Below are positions 1-8,821 of a stretch of 64,000 nt of DNA, in pieces (position 1 is the stretch's first letter; each line of letters begins with the position of its first letter). This stretch comes from Bacillota bacterium (GTDB lineage Bacteria > Bacillota > Sulfobacillia > RBS10-35 > JAJYVN01). The position numbers and the translations under genes were made by a program. The notes below the pieces were generated by a model. The model was given only the letters and a program-made list of their open reading frames with translations. It was not told the DNA's origin and did not search any database. The stretch is from the NCBI GenBank assembly GCA_021797775.1, contig JAJZZC010000006.1, positions 1 to 64,000 of the forward strand. The letters are read 5' to 3'.

Positions 1-219
1 TCACGCGAGGCAGGCCGGGTGGATGCCGCGGTGTCGCGGGCCCAGGAGAAGACGGACGCGATGCGTTCACGGGCGGCGGCCATCGACGAGTTGACCGACA
101 GCGGTGTGCTGTCGGGTGGTTCGGGGGACGATGTGGCGGCCGAACTGGCCAAGGTCAAGGCTAAGAACCAGGTGGAGAGCGACCTGGAGCGGTTGAAGTC
201 GGGGAACCGCTCGGACTGA
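1..219 (+). CDS. pspA: PspA/IM30 family protein, C-terminal fragment
   Basis: The frame is open from the first base, so only the C-terminal 72 residues are in the window. The ORF track starts at an internal GTG. The residues are charged, Ala-rich and helical and end in an acidic-basic tail (VESDLERLKSGNRSD), as in the last helix of PspA/IM30/Vipp1 membrane-maintenance proteins. These proteins assemble on the inner face of the cytoplasmic membrane and respond to envelope stress. A short GGGGAGG/CCTCCCC hairpin follows at 266-295. Family assignment rests on the tail only, so it is moderate. Confidence 0.6.
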   Translation, partial: SREAGRVDAAVSRAQEKTDAMRSRAAAIDELTDSGVLSGGSGDDVAAELAKVKAKNQVESDLERLKSGNRSD

Positions 220-309
220 ACCCCCTCGACCAGGGCACGGCGGGCGACACCGGAGCGTCAAGTATGGGGAGGCTGCCGAAAGGGGCGACCTCCCCGTGAG
301 GCGAGGGCC

Positions 310-1080
310 ATGGTGCATGTGCTGCCTCAGCGTCTGGCGGCCTTGGCGTTTGTGTTCAGTTTGCTGGGTAGCGTGGCCAGCAGCGCTCCGCCCCCTTACC
401 GGATCGTGCACGGCGTCACGCTGGCCAGGATGGATGCGGCATCGCCGCAGGTGTCCCTAGCCGTGCCCGGCGCGGGGGATCGGACCGTGGCCACGGCGAC
501 CTACGCAGCGGTGCCGGGAATGGCGGTCGCCCCACGGATGGGACTGCTCGAGCCCGTCTCGGTGGTCGTGGGCCCCGGGGGGCAGGCGGTGGCCGTGTTG
601 CCGTGGGCGACCGACGCACGCACGGTCACAGGGCGATTGGAGCGTGTCCGTGGTCAGTATGTGGTGGCGTCATTCTTTCCTGCCCGGCCGATTGTGCCAG
701 CCAAGCGGGCGGCCATGCCTGCGATCCGTCGCGGAGGGCTGATCACCTGCGTGGTTGGTCGGGGATGTCGCGTTCTGCCATCCGCGCCCACCGGCATCGA
801 GGTCACTCCGAGCTTGCCAGTTTTCTTCGGGGGTGCCACGCCGGTCGCTGCGGAGGCGCCGGTCCTGCGCAACAACACCCAGGTGCCGCTCGCCTCGGTG
901 CTTGGCCGTTTCGTCTGGGCCGAAGTGCTGGGCGGAGGGCCGGCGGTGCCACGCTGTCTGTTCGTGGTGCCACGCTGTCTTGCGCGGGCCGTCCGGCCGG
1001 CCCGCCAAGGAATCTTGCCGCGGATCCCGTTGGGGCTGCGGCCCGGTTGGGCGGTGGCGCTTAAGGTGGTGCGAGCATAG
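310..1080 (+). CDS. Hypothetical secreted protein
   Basis: This is a 256-residue ORF with a plausible Sec signal peptide (basic MVHVLPQR, hydrophobic core, then ASS-A around residue 26). The rest is Val/Ala/Pro-rich, looks beta-rich, and has no domain I recognise. Near the C-terminus an 18-base sequence is tandemly repeated (gtgccacgctgtct twice), giving VPRCLFVVPRCL, possibly a recent duplication. It sits 90 bases after pspA on the same strand, so it may be exported and envelope-related, but that is only inference from position. A spurious ORF cannot be excluded. Confidence 0.45.
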   Translation: MVHVLPQRLAALAFVFSLLGSVASSAPPPYRIVHGVTLARMDAASPQVSLAVPGAGDRTVATATYAAVPGMAVAPRMGLLEPVSVVVGPGGQAVAVLPWATDARTVTGRLERVRGQYVVASFFPARPIVPAKRAAMPAIRRGGLITCVVGRGCRVLPSAPTGIEVTPSLPVFFGGATPVAAEAPVLRNNTQVPLASVLGRFVWAEVLGGGPAVPRCLFVVPRCLARAVRPARQGILPRIPLGLRPGWAVALKVVRA

Positions 1081-1170
1081 CGGCCGTTCACCTCTCGTTT
1101 CTTCTTGCCACCGGTACCTCTGGTCAAAGGGAGGCGTCCGAGCTTACGCCCCGCTGCGGCCGCAGCGCCG

Positions 1171-1320
1171 GGTTCCTTTGCCTGCTACTGGGATGTCCGT
1201 ACCCACACCATCCCGGACGCCGCTTGGATCGGTGGCCTGCTCGCTGCGGCGCTGCTCGCTCTGGGCCGCGGGTCGCTCTACCAAGTACTGGGCATCATCC
1301 TCTCCAAGGCCCGGAATGCC
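1171..1320 (+). pseudogene. Remnant of an A24 prepilin peptidase (C-terminal part)
   Basis: The frame holds the segment CYWDVRTHTIPDAAWIGGLLAAALLA. This matches the 'D-x-R-T-x-x-I-P-D/N' motif and following membrane helix of type IV leader peptidases (PilD/CpaA/TadV). One catalytic aspartate of this family lies in that motif. The upstream membrane part and the GxGD motif are missing, and the reading frame runs on into unrelated low-complexity sequence. It is best read as a truncated relic, not a functional gene. Confidence 0.4.
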
Positions 1321-1355
1321 ACAGGGCAGCGCGGGTGCTCGCCGACAGGATGTTC

Positions 1356-1398
1356 GCGAGAAGGGGGGCTTGAGCGGCAGCCCCGCCCCCCTTCTCGC
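1356..1398 (+). terminator. Perfect 14-bp stem-loop
   Basis: GCGAGAAGGGGGGC and GCCCCCCTTCTCGC are perfect inverted copies around a 15-base loop, followed by TTGAC rather than a clear U-run. It is likely a terminator-type hairpin ending the remnant region upstream. Confidence 0.5.
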
Positions 1399-1689
1399 TT
1401 GACACCGGCACGCGGCACCATGCAACAAGCGTTGCATCTCAAGGCATGGGATCGTCCACACCGCAGCCGCGGGCGGCGGCGGCGCGGCCCTGCTGGCGGA
1501 GCATCCGCGCAGCAAACCCAAGCTGGCGCCCTGCTTTCCGTGGGGCGTTGGTTTCGATCGGCGACCCTGACCTCCCTGCGGGTGAGTGGCCGGATATGAT
1601 GCCGTCGGGGGGATTCAGCCATGGAGGTGCGGGTGGGGGATCAGGTGCGGTGGCACAGCCAGGCCGGGGGGCACGGCGAGTTTCAAGCG

Positions 1690-1970
1690 TGGCGTGATTG
1701 AGGCGATCCTTGGCCGCGCCGCGGCTGGTGGGGAAGACGTCCGTCGTGCAGGTGGCGCTACGGCGGCTGCGCGACGGACGAGGGCGCGTATACGGCCGAG
1801 ATCGACCTGTCCGGCGTCTTGTCGCACGCGCGAGCTACCCGATCGCCAGGAGGAACCACTTGGCGGAGAAGCGAATGCGGGCTCCTGTACGACCGAAGGG
1901 CCCTGATCCCGCCAGGTACGACGCGCCGCTACGCGGAGAGCGTTGAACGGGCGCGTCGTGAGTACCCTCC
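1690..1970 (+). pseudogene. Frameshifted remnant of an AAA ATPase (ATPase_2-like)
   Basis: One frame reads LAAPRLVGKTSVVQVALRRLRD, resembling the Walker A region of the 'ATPase_2' family of archaeal/bacterial AAA ATPases (PRRVGKTSLL type). Just after this the similarity jumps to another frame, reading YTAEIDLSGVLS, the usual next strand of that family. The rest of the protein is absent. This suggests a decayed gene with at least one frameshift. There is no start codon with a ribosome binding site. Confidence 0.4.
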
Positions 1971-2549
1971 GCGCCTGCCTTGCTAAGACCCCCGCCACGC
2001 CACGGCGAGACGCGGGCCTGCCCCGTCGGTGTCGCCGAAGAAGCGGGAGGCGGTATGGCGCGCGGTCGGTCGCCGCCGAGCGCCCTGGGGATCGGTGGCC
2101 CGGTCCCCCGCGCGCAGGCAGCGGCGGTCCCGCGGGGGCTCCTAACGGCGCGCGCCTGCGGCGACGTCTCCTCCGTGCGACCTTTGGGCAGCGCGCACAC
2201 ACGCCGAACCGCGCCGCTGCGGTCGCCCTCCGCAGGGGCCCGGGCCCGCACGGCGTGGGGGATACGGCGGCGCGCTCGGCCGGCACGAGCGGTTGGCGCC
2301 TTTTCTGTGCGCCCTCCCGCGCGTTGACGCCCGGGAAGGTCCCGAGCCACCCTCTGGCGTACCGGAGCGGACGCGGTATGCCGCGGGCGCCTCCGGGGGC
2401 CGTGCTGTCGCGGTCCTTGACCGGGGCGTGGCGCGGGGCGGCGGCGTGGCCACCGCGACGGGCGTTCCTCGCCCCCAGCCGGACGGCCGCTTTGCCCGGT
2501 GCATCAGCACCCGTTCGGCCATCCCCGCGCGCCCGCGTCCCCCTCGGGA
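1971..2549. other. Gap with no recognisable gene
   Basis: All frames here give Arg/Pro/Ala-rich shadow translations on both strands. I see no motif, strong hairpin or promoter. Confidence 0.5.
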
Positions 2550-3920
2550 GTGGATGCCTTGGCCAACGACTCGCCCCCGCCCCCGGATAGCCCGGCCCTC
2601 GCCGTGCCCCCTGCCGCGCGCCCGCCCGACGCCGTGGTCCGCCTGCCGGGCAGCAAGAGCCTGACCAACCGCGCCCTGGTCCTGGCCGCGCTGGCCGAGG
2701 GGGAAACCCACCTGGAGGGCGCCCTCTTCAGCGAGGACACCTGGGCCTGCGCCAGCGGGCTGCGGCGCGCCGGCATCGCGTTGCGGATGGAGCCCGAGGC
2801 CGAGCGCATGGTGGTGCGGGGGCATGCGCAGGGGCCGCCGGCGGCCGCCGCCGCCATCGACGTCGGGCTGTCCGGCACCACCGCGCGCTTCCTGCCGTTC
2901 TATCTGGCCCTGGGCCGCGGGGTCTACGCGGTCGACGGCACGCCCCGCATGCGAGAGCGGCCCATGGCCGAGGTATGCGCGGCGTTGCGTGCGCAGGGGG
3001 TGCGCGTGGACGGTGGCCCATGCCTGCCGCTGACGGTGCACGGGGCGGGGGAACTGCTGGGCGGCGAGGCCGCGATCGACGGGGACGACACCAGCCAGCC
3101 CGCGTCGGGCCTGCTGATGGCCGCGCCCTTCGCGCGGCGGGACCTGGTGCTGCGCGTCGCCGGGCACGTGCGCGCCTCCCTGCCTTACGTCGCCATGACC
3201 GCCGCCCTCATGGCGCGCTGGGGCGTACCCGTGGCGCGCCAGGAGGCGGCCTACCGGGTGCCCGCCGGGGCCCGCTACCGAGCCGGCTCCTACCGCATTG
3301 AGCCGGATGCCTCGGCCGCCGCGTACTTCTGGGGCCTGGCCGCCGTCACCGGCGGCCGCGTGCGCACCCCTGGGGTGGGCGCGGGGTCCCTGCAGGGCGA
3401 TGTCGCCTTTCTCGATGTGCTGCGCGCCATGGGCTGCAGCGTGGAGGACGACGGGGGCGCGGTGGTGACCGGCCCCCCGGGCGGGCGTCTGCACGCGCTG
3501 GACGCCGACCTGAACGCGATGTCCGACCAGGCCCTGACCCTGGGCGTCCTCGGCCTGTTCGGCGACGGCCCTACGCGCGTGCGCCGCGTCGCCCACGTGC
3601 GGCTCCAGGAGACCGACCGGATCGCGGCCGCGGCGACGGAACTGCGCCGGCTCGGGGCGCGCTGCGAGGAGGACGTCGACGGATTCACCATCTGGCCGCT
3701 GCCCCCCGGCGCGGAGCGCCCGGTCACGGTGCAGACCTACGGGGACCACCGCGTGGCCATGAGCTTTGCGCTGGCCGGGCTGCGGCGCCCGGGACTCGCC
3801 ATCGCCGACCCGGGTTGCGTGCGCAAGACCTTCCCGGGATTCTGGGAGGCCCTTCGCGGCGCGGTGGGCGCGGGAACGGGAGCGGTGGCCGGCGGCCCGG
3901 GGGCGGGCGCGGGCCGCTGA
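2550..3920 (+). CDS. aroA: 3-phosphoshikimate 1-carboxyvinyltransferase (EPSP synthase)
   Basis: The enzyme transfers enolpyruvate from PEP to shikimate-3-phosphate, step six of the cytosolic chorismate pathway. Hallmarks are near-N-terminal PGSKSLTNRALVLAALAEG (substrate-binding Lys/Ser/Arg), then LSGTTARFL, GDDTSQPASGLLMA, MSDQALTLGV, RLQETDRI and GDHRVAMSFALAG in family order. The longest ORF begins with a GTG at 2499, but its extra residues are Pro-rich. I prefer GTG 2550 (about 456 aa) or TTG 2559, which has GGAG eight bases upstream. It appears monocistronic, with no other shikimate gene nearby. The C-terminal Gly/Ala tail is slightly longer than usual. Confidence 0.9.
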   Translation: MDALANDSPPPPDSPALAVPPAARPPDAVVRLPGSKSLTNRALVLAALAEGETHLEGALFSEDTWACASGLRRAGIALRMEPEAERMVVRGHAQGPPAAAAAIDVGLSGTTARFLPFYLALGRGVYAVDGTPRMRERPMAEVCAALRAQGVRVDGGPCLPLTVHGAGELLGGEAAIDGDDTSQPASGLLMAAPFARRDLVLRVAGHVRASLPYVAMTAALMARWGVPVARQEAAYRVPAGARYRAGSYRIEPDASAAAYFWGLAAVTGGRVRTPGVGAGSLQGDVAFLDVLRAMGCSVEDDGGAVVTGPPGGRLHALDADLNAMSDQALTLGVLGLFGDGPTRVRRVAHVRLQETDRIAAAATELRRLGARCEEDVDGFTIWPLPPGAERPVTVQTYGDHRVAMSFALAGLRRPGLAIADPGCVRKTFPGFWEALRGAVGAGTGAVAGGPGAGAGR

Positions 3921-4654
3921 GTCGCGCCCGGGCGGCTGGCCCTGGTCCGTCGGCGGTGACCGCCAGGGCGTGCCACCCTCCGCCCCGCAGAGAGGGCACG
4001 TCCCCGAGGAGGTGCACCACGCAGCCGGGCCCCGCACGGCACAGCGCCGGGGTCGCCCGGACCGCCGTCCGTACAGCCGGGGAAACCGGGTGCGCGCAGC
4101 CACGGCTGGTGGTGCGGTGCGTGGGCCGGGCACGGCCGTACCGTCTGCCCTTGGGGGCGTGCGGGGGGCCGGTCTGCGGGGGCACCTGGCGAGGCGCGCG
4201 CGGACGCTGCGTGGGCCCACGCCCGTGCGCTGGCAGGGGCCCCTCCCGCCGACGGGGGGCGCCGCGCGCCTTATGGCAGAGCGGGCGGCGGGGTCCCGGC
4301 CACGGCGCAGGCTCGCACCCGGGGGACGGAGTCGCTCGGATGCCTCGGGGCATCCGCGGGCCCCGCGATGCGGGCGGAGGGGCTCCACGGGGGAGCGGGG
4401 CACGCCCACGGAATGCGCGCGTGCGCGCTGTCCTCCTACGCGCAAGCCGGCCCTGTCCGTCAGGCGACCGCTCCCGGGTCGTCCGGCGCCTGCGGTGCCG
4501 GCGCCAGGGGGATCGCGCGCCTGCCGGTCGGCGCCACGGGGGAACGCGCGGCACCGGGCATCCCCGGCCGCGGCGGGCCGCGGCGCAAGGTCTGGGACAC
4601 GTGGCGTCGGGACGGGTCGGCGCGGGGCTACGGACGGGAAAGGGGAGCGAGGCG
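3921..4654. other. Gap with no recognisable gene
   Basis: About 730 bases between aroA and the aminotransferase. The frame of the downstream gene stays open through here (ORF 3815..5998), but the translation is Arg/Gly/Pro-rich and does not look like protein. No promoter or repeat stands out. Confidence 0.5.
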
Positions 4655-5998
4655 TTGGCGGCGGGGGATGAGCCGGGGGTGGGCCGGACGGTGCCGGGCG
4701 GCACGCGCTGGGAGGTGGCCCTCCCGGGGGACGCGGACGCGGTGGCCGAGCGCGCGGCGGCCCAGAGCGAGCGCTACACGGGCGCGGCCCTGTCCCGTCT
4801 GATGCGCTTCATGGGGATGGTCACGCTCGAGTGGGAGGCCCACGGGGCCGTCGTGCGCGACGTGCACGGGCGGGAGTATGTGGAGTGCGGTGGGTACGGC
4901 CAGTTCCTGCACGGCCACAGCCATCCGCGCGTGGTCGAGGCGGTGCGGCGGCAGGCTGGCGCGCTCGCCCTCTCCACCCGCCTGCTGCCCAACCTGCCGC
5001 AGGCCGAGGCCGCGGAGTTGCTGGCCCAGGCGTGCCCCGGGGACCTCACCTACAGCTTCTTCTGCAACTCGGGTGCTGAGGCGGTCGAAGGGGCGCTGAA
5101 GCTGGCGCGCGCGGCCACCGGCCGGCGCGCGATACTGGCCACGGAGGGCGCCTTCCACGGCAAGACCTTCGGCGCGCTGTCCGCCAGTGGCAAGGCCCTC
5201 TACCGCGACCCCTTCGCCCCGCTGGTCGAGGGTTTCCACCACGTGCCCTACGCAGACGCCACCGCCCTGGCTGTGGCCGCCGAAGAGCTGGCCCGCGCGC
5301 CCGGGGGGCTGGCGGCGATCATCCTCGAGCCCATCCAGGGCGAGGGGGGCGTCGTCGTGCCGCCCCCGGGCTACCTGTCCACGGCGCGGCGGCTGTGTGA
5401 TCGGCTCGGTGCGCTCTTGGTGCTCGATGAGGTGCAGACCGGGGTCGGGCGCACCGGCGCGATGTTTGGCTGCGAGCACGAGGGCGTCGTCCCCGACATC
5501 CTCGCCACCGCCAAGTCCCTGGGGGGCGGCGTCATGCCGGTGGGTGCCTTCGTCGCGCGGCCGTCCTGCTGGGGGCCCTTCGACGAGAACCCGTTTCTGC
5601 ATACCTCCACCTTCGGCGGGGCGCCCTTGGCGTGCGCCGCCGCGGCGGCGGCGTTGCGCGCCGTGGCGGAGGAGGACATGCTCGGCCGCGCGCGGCGCCA
5701 CGAGGTCACCCTGCGGCAGGGCCTGGGGGAGATCGCGGCCCGGCACACAGCGGCCGTCGCCGAGGTGCGCGGGCGCGGCCTGCTATGGGGGCTGGACCTG
5801 CGCGGTGAGGGCGTGGGGGGCATGATGCTCTCCAGTCTGCTGGAGGCCGGGGTGCTGGTGGTGCATTCGCTCAACCAGCCCCGGGTGATTCGCGTGATGC
5901 CGCCCGCGGTCATCACCGAGGATCAACTGGCCTTTGTGCTTGAGGCCATCGACCGCGCGGCCGAGGCCGCGGCGGCCGTAGCCGACGACCTGGTCTGA
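4655..5998 (+). CDS. Class III PLP-dependent aminotransferase (ArgD/putrescine aminotransferase-like)
   Basis: About 447 residues. Visible family features are SFFCNSGAEAVEGALKLAR (phosphate binding), ATEGAFHGKTFGALSASG, IILEPIQGEGGVVVPP, LVLDEVQTGVGRTG (PLP-ring aspartate) and TAKSLGGGVMPVGAF with the Schiff-base lysine. The pattern resembles putrescine/ornithine/acetylornithine aminotransferases, and the substrate cannot be read from sequence alone. I choose TTG 4655 because AGGGGAGCG lies just upstream; the track start at 3815 is in low-complexity sequence. A terminator hairpin follows the stop at once, so it is probably a single-gene unit. Confidence 0.85.
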   Translation: MAAGDEPGVGRTVPGGTRWEVALPGDADAVAERAAAQSERYTGAALSRLMRFMGMVTLEWEAHGAVVRDVHGREYVECGGYGQFLHGHSHPRVVEAVRRQAGALALSTRLLPNLPQAEAAELLAQACPGDLTYSFFCNSGAEAVEGALKLARAATGRRAILATEGAFHGKTFGALSASGKALYRDPFAPLVEGFHHVPYADATALAVAAEELARAPGGLAAIILEPIQGEGGVVVPPPGYLSTARRLCDRLGALLVLDEVQTGVGRTGAMFGCEHEGVVPDILATAKSLGGGVMPVGAFVARPSCWGPFDENPFLHTSTFGGAPLACAAAAAALRAVAEEDMLGRARRHEVTLRQGLGEIAARHTAAVAEVRGRGLLWGLDLRGEGVGGMMLSSLLEAGVLVVHSLNQPRVIRVMPPAVITEDQLAFVLEAIDRAAEAAAAVADDLV

Positions 5999-6005
5999 AG
6001 CGGAG

Positions 6006-6038
6006 CCTTGCGCGGCAACCTCCTCTTGCCCCGCAAGG
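6006..6038 (+). terminator. Hairpin terminator after the aminotransferase gene
   Basis: CCTTGCGCGGCAA pairs with TTGCCCCGCAAGG (one mismatch) around a CCTCCTC loop, eight bases after the stop codon and shortly before CGTTTTGG. Confidence 0.6.
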
Positions 6039-6150
6039 TCCGTTTTGGCGAGGCGCCATCGCACCGGGGGTATCCTCGATGTCGCCAACGGCCCCACTGG
6101 TGGTGGCTGCCGCAGGCGAATGGCTTTTTGCGGCGCCGCCCCAGTCCTAC

Positions 6151-6293
6151 CCTCCGCACTGACTGATCCTAGGATGCGCCGCTGCCGTCTTGGCGTCCTT
6201 GACATCCGTTCACCGTTGCCAAACCGCCTCTTGCCGTGGTCTTGGCCAGTTGTTCACAGTCCTTTCCGTCACCAGTCGCTTACAGTGCGGAGG
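6151..6293. repeat. MITE-like element with 11-bp perfect terminal inverted repeats
   Basis: CCTCCGCACTG at 6151-6161 is exactly inverted as CAGTGCGGAGG at 6283-6293, bounding 143 bases with no ORF. The interior (CTGATCCTAGGA, CATCCGTTCACCG, CCGCCTCTTGCC) is recognisably similar to 31482-31612, which points to a diverged dispersed element. Confidence 0.45.
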
Positions 6294-6314
6294 ACAGTAC
6301 TAGGGGCCGCCCAC

Positions 6315-6351
6315 GGCCGCGCCGCCGCTCCGAGGAAGCGGCGGCGCGGCC
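6315..6351 (-). terminator. Perfect 15-bp GC hairpin after the lipoprotein gene
   Basis: GGCCGCGCCGCCGCT and AGCGGCGGCGCGGCC pair around a seven-base loop, just beyond the 3' end of the minus-strand lipoprotein gene. No clear U-run is seen. Confidence 0.5.
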
Positions 6352-6389
6352 CCCTCGGGCTGCGCTCTCTGCGGGGCCGCGGTTTCCCC

Positions 6390-7655
6390 TCAGTGGATGG
6401 ATCCGGGCCGCACGAAGAAGATGTGCTGGGTGTATCCCTGCAGGTTCTGGGCCGGCACCGTGTCCACGTGACCCGGCGCCTGGTCGAACATGGGCTGGTA
6501 GCCGCCGTTTAGCGGGAAGAAGCCCATGACCCCCGTCACTTGGCCGTTGCGGGCGATGGTGAGCGACACGCCGTACCCCGGGTGGCCGAAGGTGGCGCCG
6601 ACGCCCGCCAGGAACGGCGTCAGCCTCCGGGCACGCCGTAACGTGGGGTTGAAGGGCAGCAGGGTCCGGTAGCTGCCGCCGAGGGAAGTCCCCGTGGCGG
6701 CCGTGCCCGTGGCGGTCTTTCCGGCTGTGGCCGTGCCGGTGAGGGTCTTCACGTTCCTAGCGGTGCGGCTGGTGGTGCCGGTGGTGGTGGCGGTGGTCGT
6801 CGTGCCGCTGGTGGCCGTTCCCGTGCCGGAGCGCCGGACCAGCCAGATGGTCTGCGTGTAGAAGTTGCCCGCCGGGCTGCTCCCCGCGACCGTGCTCGAG
6901 CCCGTGTTCGGCTTGGCCGTCGATGTGGTGGCCGCGGGGGCCCCGGGGGTTCCCGTCGCCTTCCCCGGCACCGGTGTGGTCGTCGTGGTCCTACCGCTGG
7001 CCGTACCGCTCGTCGTGTTGACCGTACCGCCGGTGGCCGTCCCCGCCGCCTTGCTCGTGCCGCCGCCCGCCGCTGGGGCGCTGGCCACCGGCGCCGTCCC
7101 CCGTGTGGTGGCCGTGCCGGTCGTGTTCGGGCCGGTCGTTGTCTTCGTGCCTCTGGTGGCGGCGCTGCCGCCTGCCGGCGAGGGTGAGCTGCCACTGCCC
7201 ATGCGGCCCGACGCCGCGCCAGGCCGCGCCGGGAGGGTGGACCCGGAAGGGGAGGTGCGAGAGGGCGCCGTGCCGGTTTGCGACACGGTCGCCGCCGGAG
7301 CCGAAGGCTGCGGCGCGGCCTGGTCGAACCAGGGTTGGAGGCCCACGGCCTTCGGGAACACCCCGCGCACCCCCACCACCCTCCCCCCGACGGTGAGCAC
7401 GAGCTGCAGCCCGTCCGTGCCGGGGCGCCCGTAGAGGGTGAGGCCGGGCCATGACGAGCCGGGCAAGCGGACATATCCGGCTGCCGCTAGCCGTGGCGTG
7501 TTGGCCAGCACCGTGGACAGGGTGACGCCGCCAGCGGTCCGCGTCGGCGCCGGCTGGGGGGCGGGTACCGCGCCGCACCCCGCGAGCAGCGCGAGGAGCC
7601 CCGCCGAGACGCCGCCGGTCCACCGACGCCGAGGGAGCCCGTGAGCGCACGACAT
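6390..7655 (-). CDS. Putative lipoprotein with a duplicated domain and a Thr/Gly-rich linker
   Basis: From ATG 7655 (421 aa) the N-terminus is basic, then hydrophobic, and ends in a lipobox LLAG-C with Cys27 as the lipidation site, so it is predicted to be anchored outside the membrane. The longer track start adds Arg-rich residues and is unlikely. Residues of about 55-110 (GVRGVFPKAVGLQPWFDQA) and the last 80 (GVMGFFPLNGGYQPMFDQA) are two copies of one domain. A second shared motif, YTQTIWLVRR / YTQHIFFVRP, occurs in mid-protein and at the C-terminus. Between the two domains lies roughly 200 residues of Thr/Gly/Ala/Ser. I do not recognise the domain. No cotranscribed neighbour is apparent. 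Confidence 0.65.
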   Translation of the reverse strand: MSCAHGLPRRRWTGGVSAGLLALLAGCGAVPAPQPAPTRTAGGVTLSTVLANTPRLAAAGYVRLPGSSWPGLTLYGRPGTDGLQLVLTVGGRVVGVRGVFPKAVGLQPWFDQAAPQPSAPAATVSQTGTAPSRTSPSGSTLPARPGAASGRMGSGSSPSPAGGSAATRGTKTTTGPNTTGTATTRGTAPVASAPAAGGGTSKAAGTATGGTVNTTSGTASGRTTTTTPVPGKATGTPGAPAATTSTAKPNTGSSTVAGSSPAGNFYTQTIWLVRRSGTGTATSGTTTTATTTGTTSRTARNVKTLTGTATAGKTATGTAATGTSLGGSYRTLLPFNPTLRRARRLTPFLAGVGATFGHPGYGVSLTIARNGQVTGVMGFFPLNGGYQPMFDQAPGHVDTVPAQNLQGYTQHIFFVRPGSIH

Positions 7656-8420
7656 GTTTCTATGCCTCCGCAACCCCGTGTGGCGGGTGGGACGGCTCCC
7701 CACCCGCTTCCAGGCTTTCCAGCGCGGGGCCGGAGCATGCATCGCGGGATGCGTCGCCGGCGCAAACCCCGGCTTGCCCCGACCGGCAGGACCGGCAACC
7801 GCGAGCGGGTGCCGGGAGCGAGGGCGGTGGATGCTGGCGGCCGCTGTCCGCCGCTCCACACAGGTTACCGCCCTCGGCGCTACGACCTCGACACCCTCTA
7901 CCGATCCCCAACGCGAACATGCGGATCCCGTGCCCTGACAAGGGGACGAGCGGATGAAATGATGCTTGCCGCGCATGGCCTAGACTGGGCACGGTCACGG
8001 AGGCCGGCGCCAGGGGGACGTGCGGGCGCCGTCCAGCGTGCCCGCGCGGGCATGACGTGGCGGGCGCCGCCGCCCGTCCCCCGGTTGCATTCCCCCACGG
8101 GAACGGTCACCATCGGGGCGGTCCAGCAGGTTCCATGCGGCGGGCTGTCGCTGGCGCCGCCCGCTTCCGGTGTGCCGGGACCGGGGTATGGCGGTGACAG
8201 CCTTGGCGTGCACCGCCCGAAGGGTGGCCGCCTGCTTCTGGAACCGGTGGAGCGCGGCTTCTCAGTGTGGGGCCGGTGGCGGGTCTGTGGGTGACGATGG
8301 GCTAGGTGGGCCGCGGCGCCCCTTCCGGGGCGCGGGACCGGTCCTCCGGGTCCCTCGGTCCGCGGGGGGCCGCAGGCGCCGGCACGCGCCGGGCCGCAAG
8401 CAAGAAGCGAGGGGGACGCC
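7656..8420. other. Intergenic region between divergent genes
   Basis: About 765 bases separate the minus-strand lipoprotein gene and plus-strand panD. It presumably holds both promoters, but I cannot pick out a convincing -35/-10 pair. No coding frame is credible. Confidence 0.4.
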
Positions 8421-8810
8421 ATGCCGGTCCTGCGTTCGTTCCTGCGTGCCAAACTGCATCGCGCCCGGGTCACGCAGGTCGACCCGCATTACGAGGGCAG
8501 CATCACGGTCGACGCGGAACTGCTGCGCGCCGCAGACATCGGCGAATTCGAGCGCGTCCTGGTGGCCAACGTCGCCAACGGCACACGCTTCGAAACCTAC
8601 GCCATCGCGGGGGCGCCCGGCTCCCGCGTCATCGGCGTTAACGGTGCCGCGGCCCACCTGGCCCGGGTTGGTGACCCGCTCATCGTGATGGCCTTCGCGC
8701 TTGTGCCCGAGGGTGAGACGGTGCGCCCCCGCGTCGTCGTGCTCGATCCGGACAACCGGCCCAAGTTGCCCCAGGACGATGCAGACCCAGGGGCCACTGG
8801 CGAACGCTGA
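8421..8810 (+). CDS. panD: Aspartate 1-decarboxylase
   Basis: PanD makes beta-alanine from aspartate for pantothenate and CoA. It is a pyruvoyl enzyme activated by self-cleavage between Gly and Ser. The site is visible as YEGSIT (Gly24-Ser25), and FLRAKLHRARVT, VANVANGTRFETY and GVNGAAAHLARVGD follow the family pattern. The length of 129 aa is normal. A good ribosome binding site, GAGGGGG, precedes ATG 8421. panB and panC are not in the window. Confidence 0.93.
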   Translation: MPVLRSFLRAKLHRARVTQVDPHYEGSITVDAELLRAADIGEFERVLVANVANGTRFETYAIAGAPGSRVIGVNGAAAHLARVGDPLIVMAFALVPEGETVRPRVVVLDPDNRPKLPQDDADPGATGER

Positions 8811-8821
8811 GCCCTGGGCCG

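Noticed and set aside
2142-4445. 767-aa minus-strand ORF
   Set aside because: Antisense shadow of aroA and the following gap; Arg/Gly/Pro-rich with no motif, produced by high GC at third codon positions.
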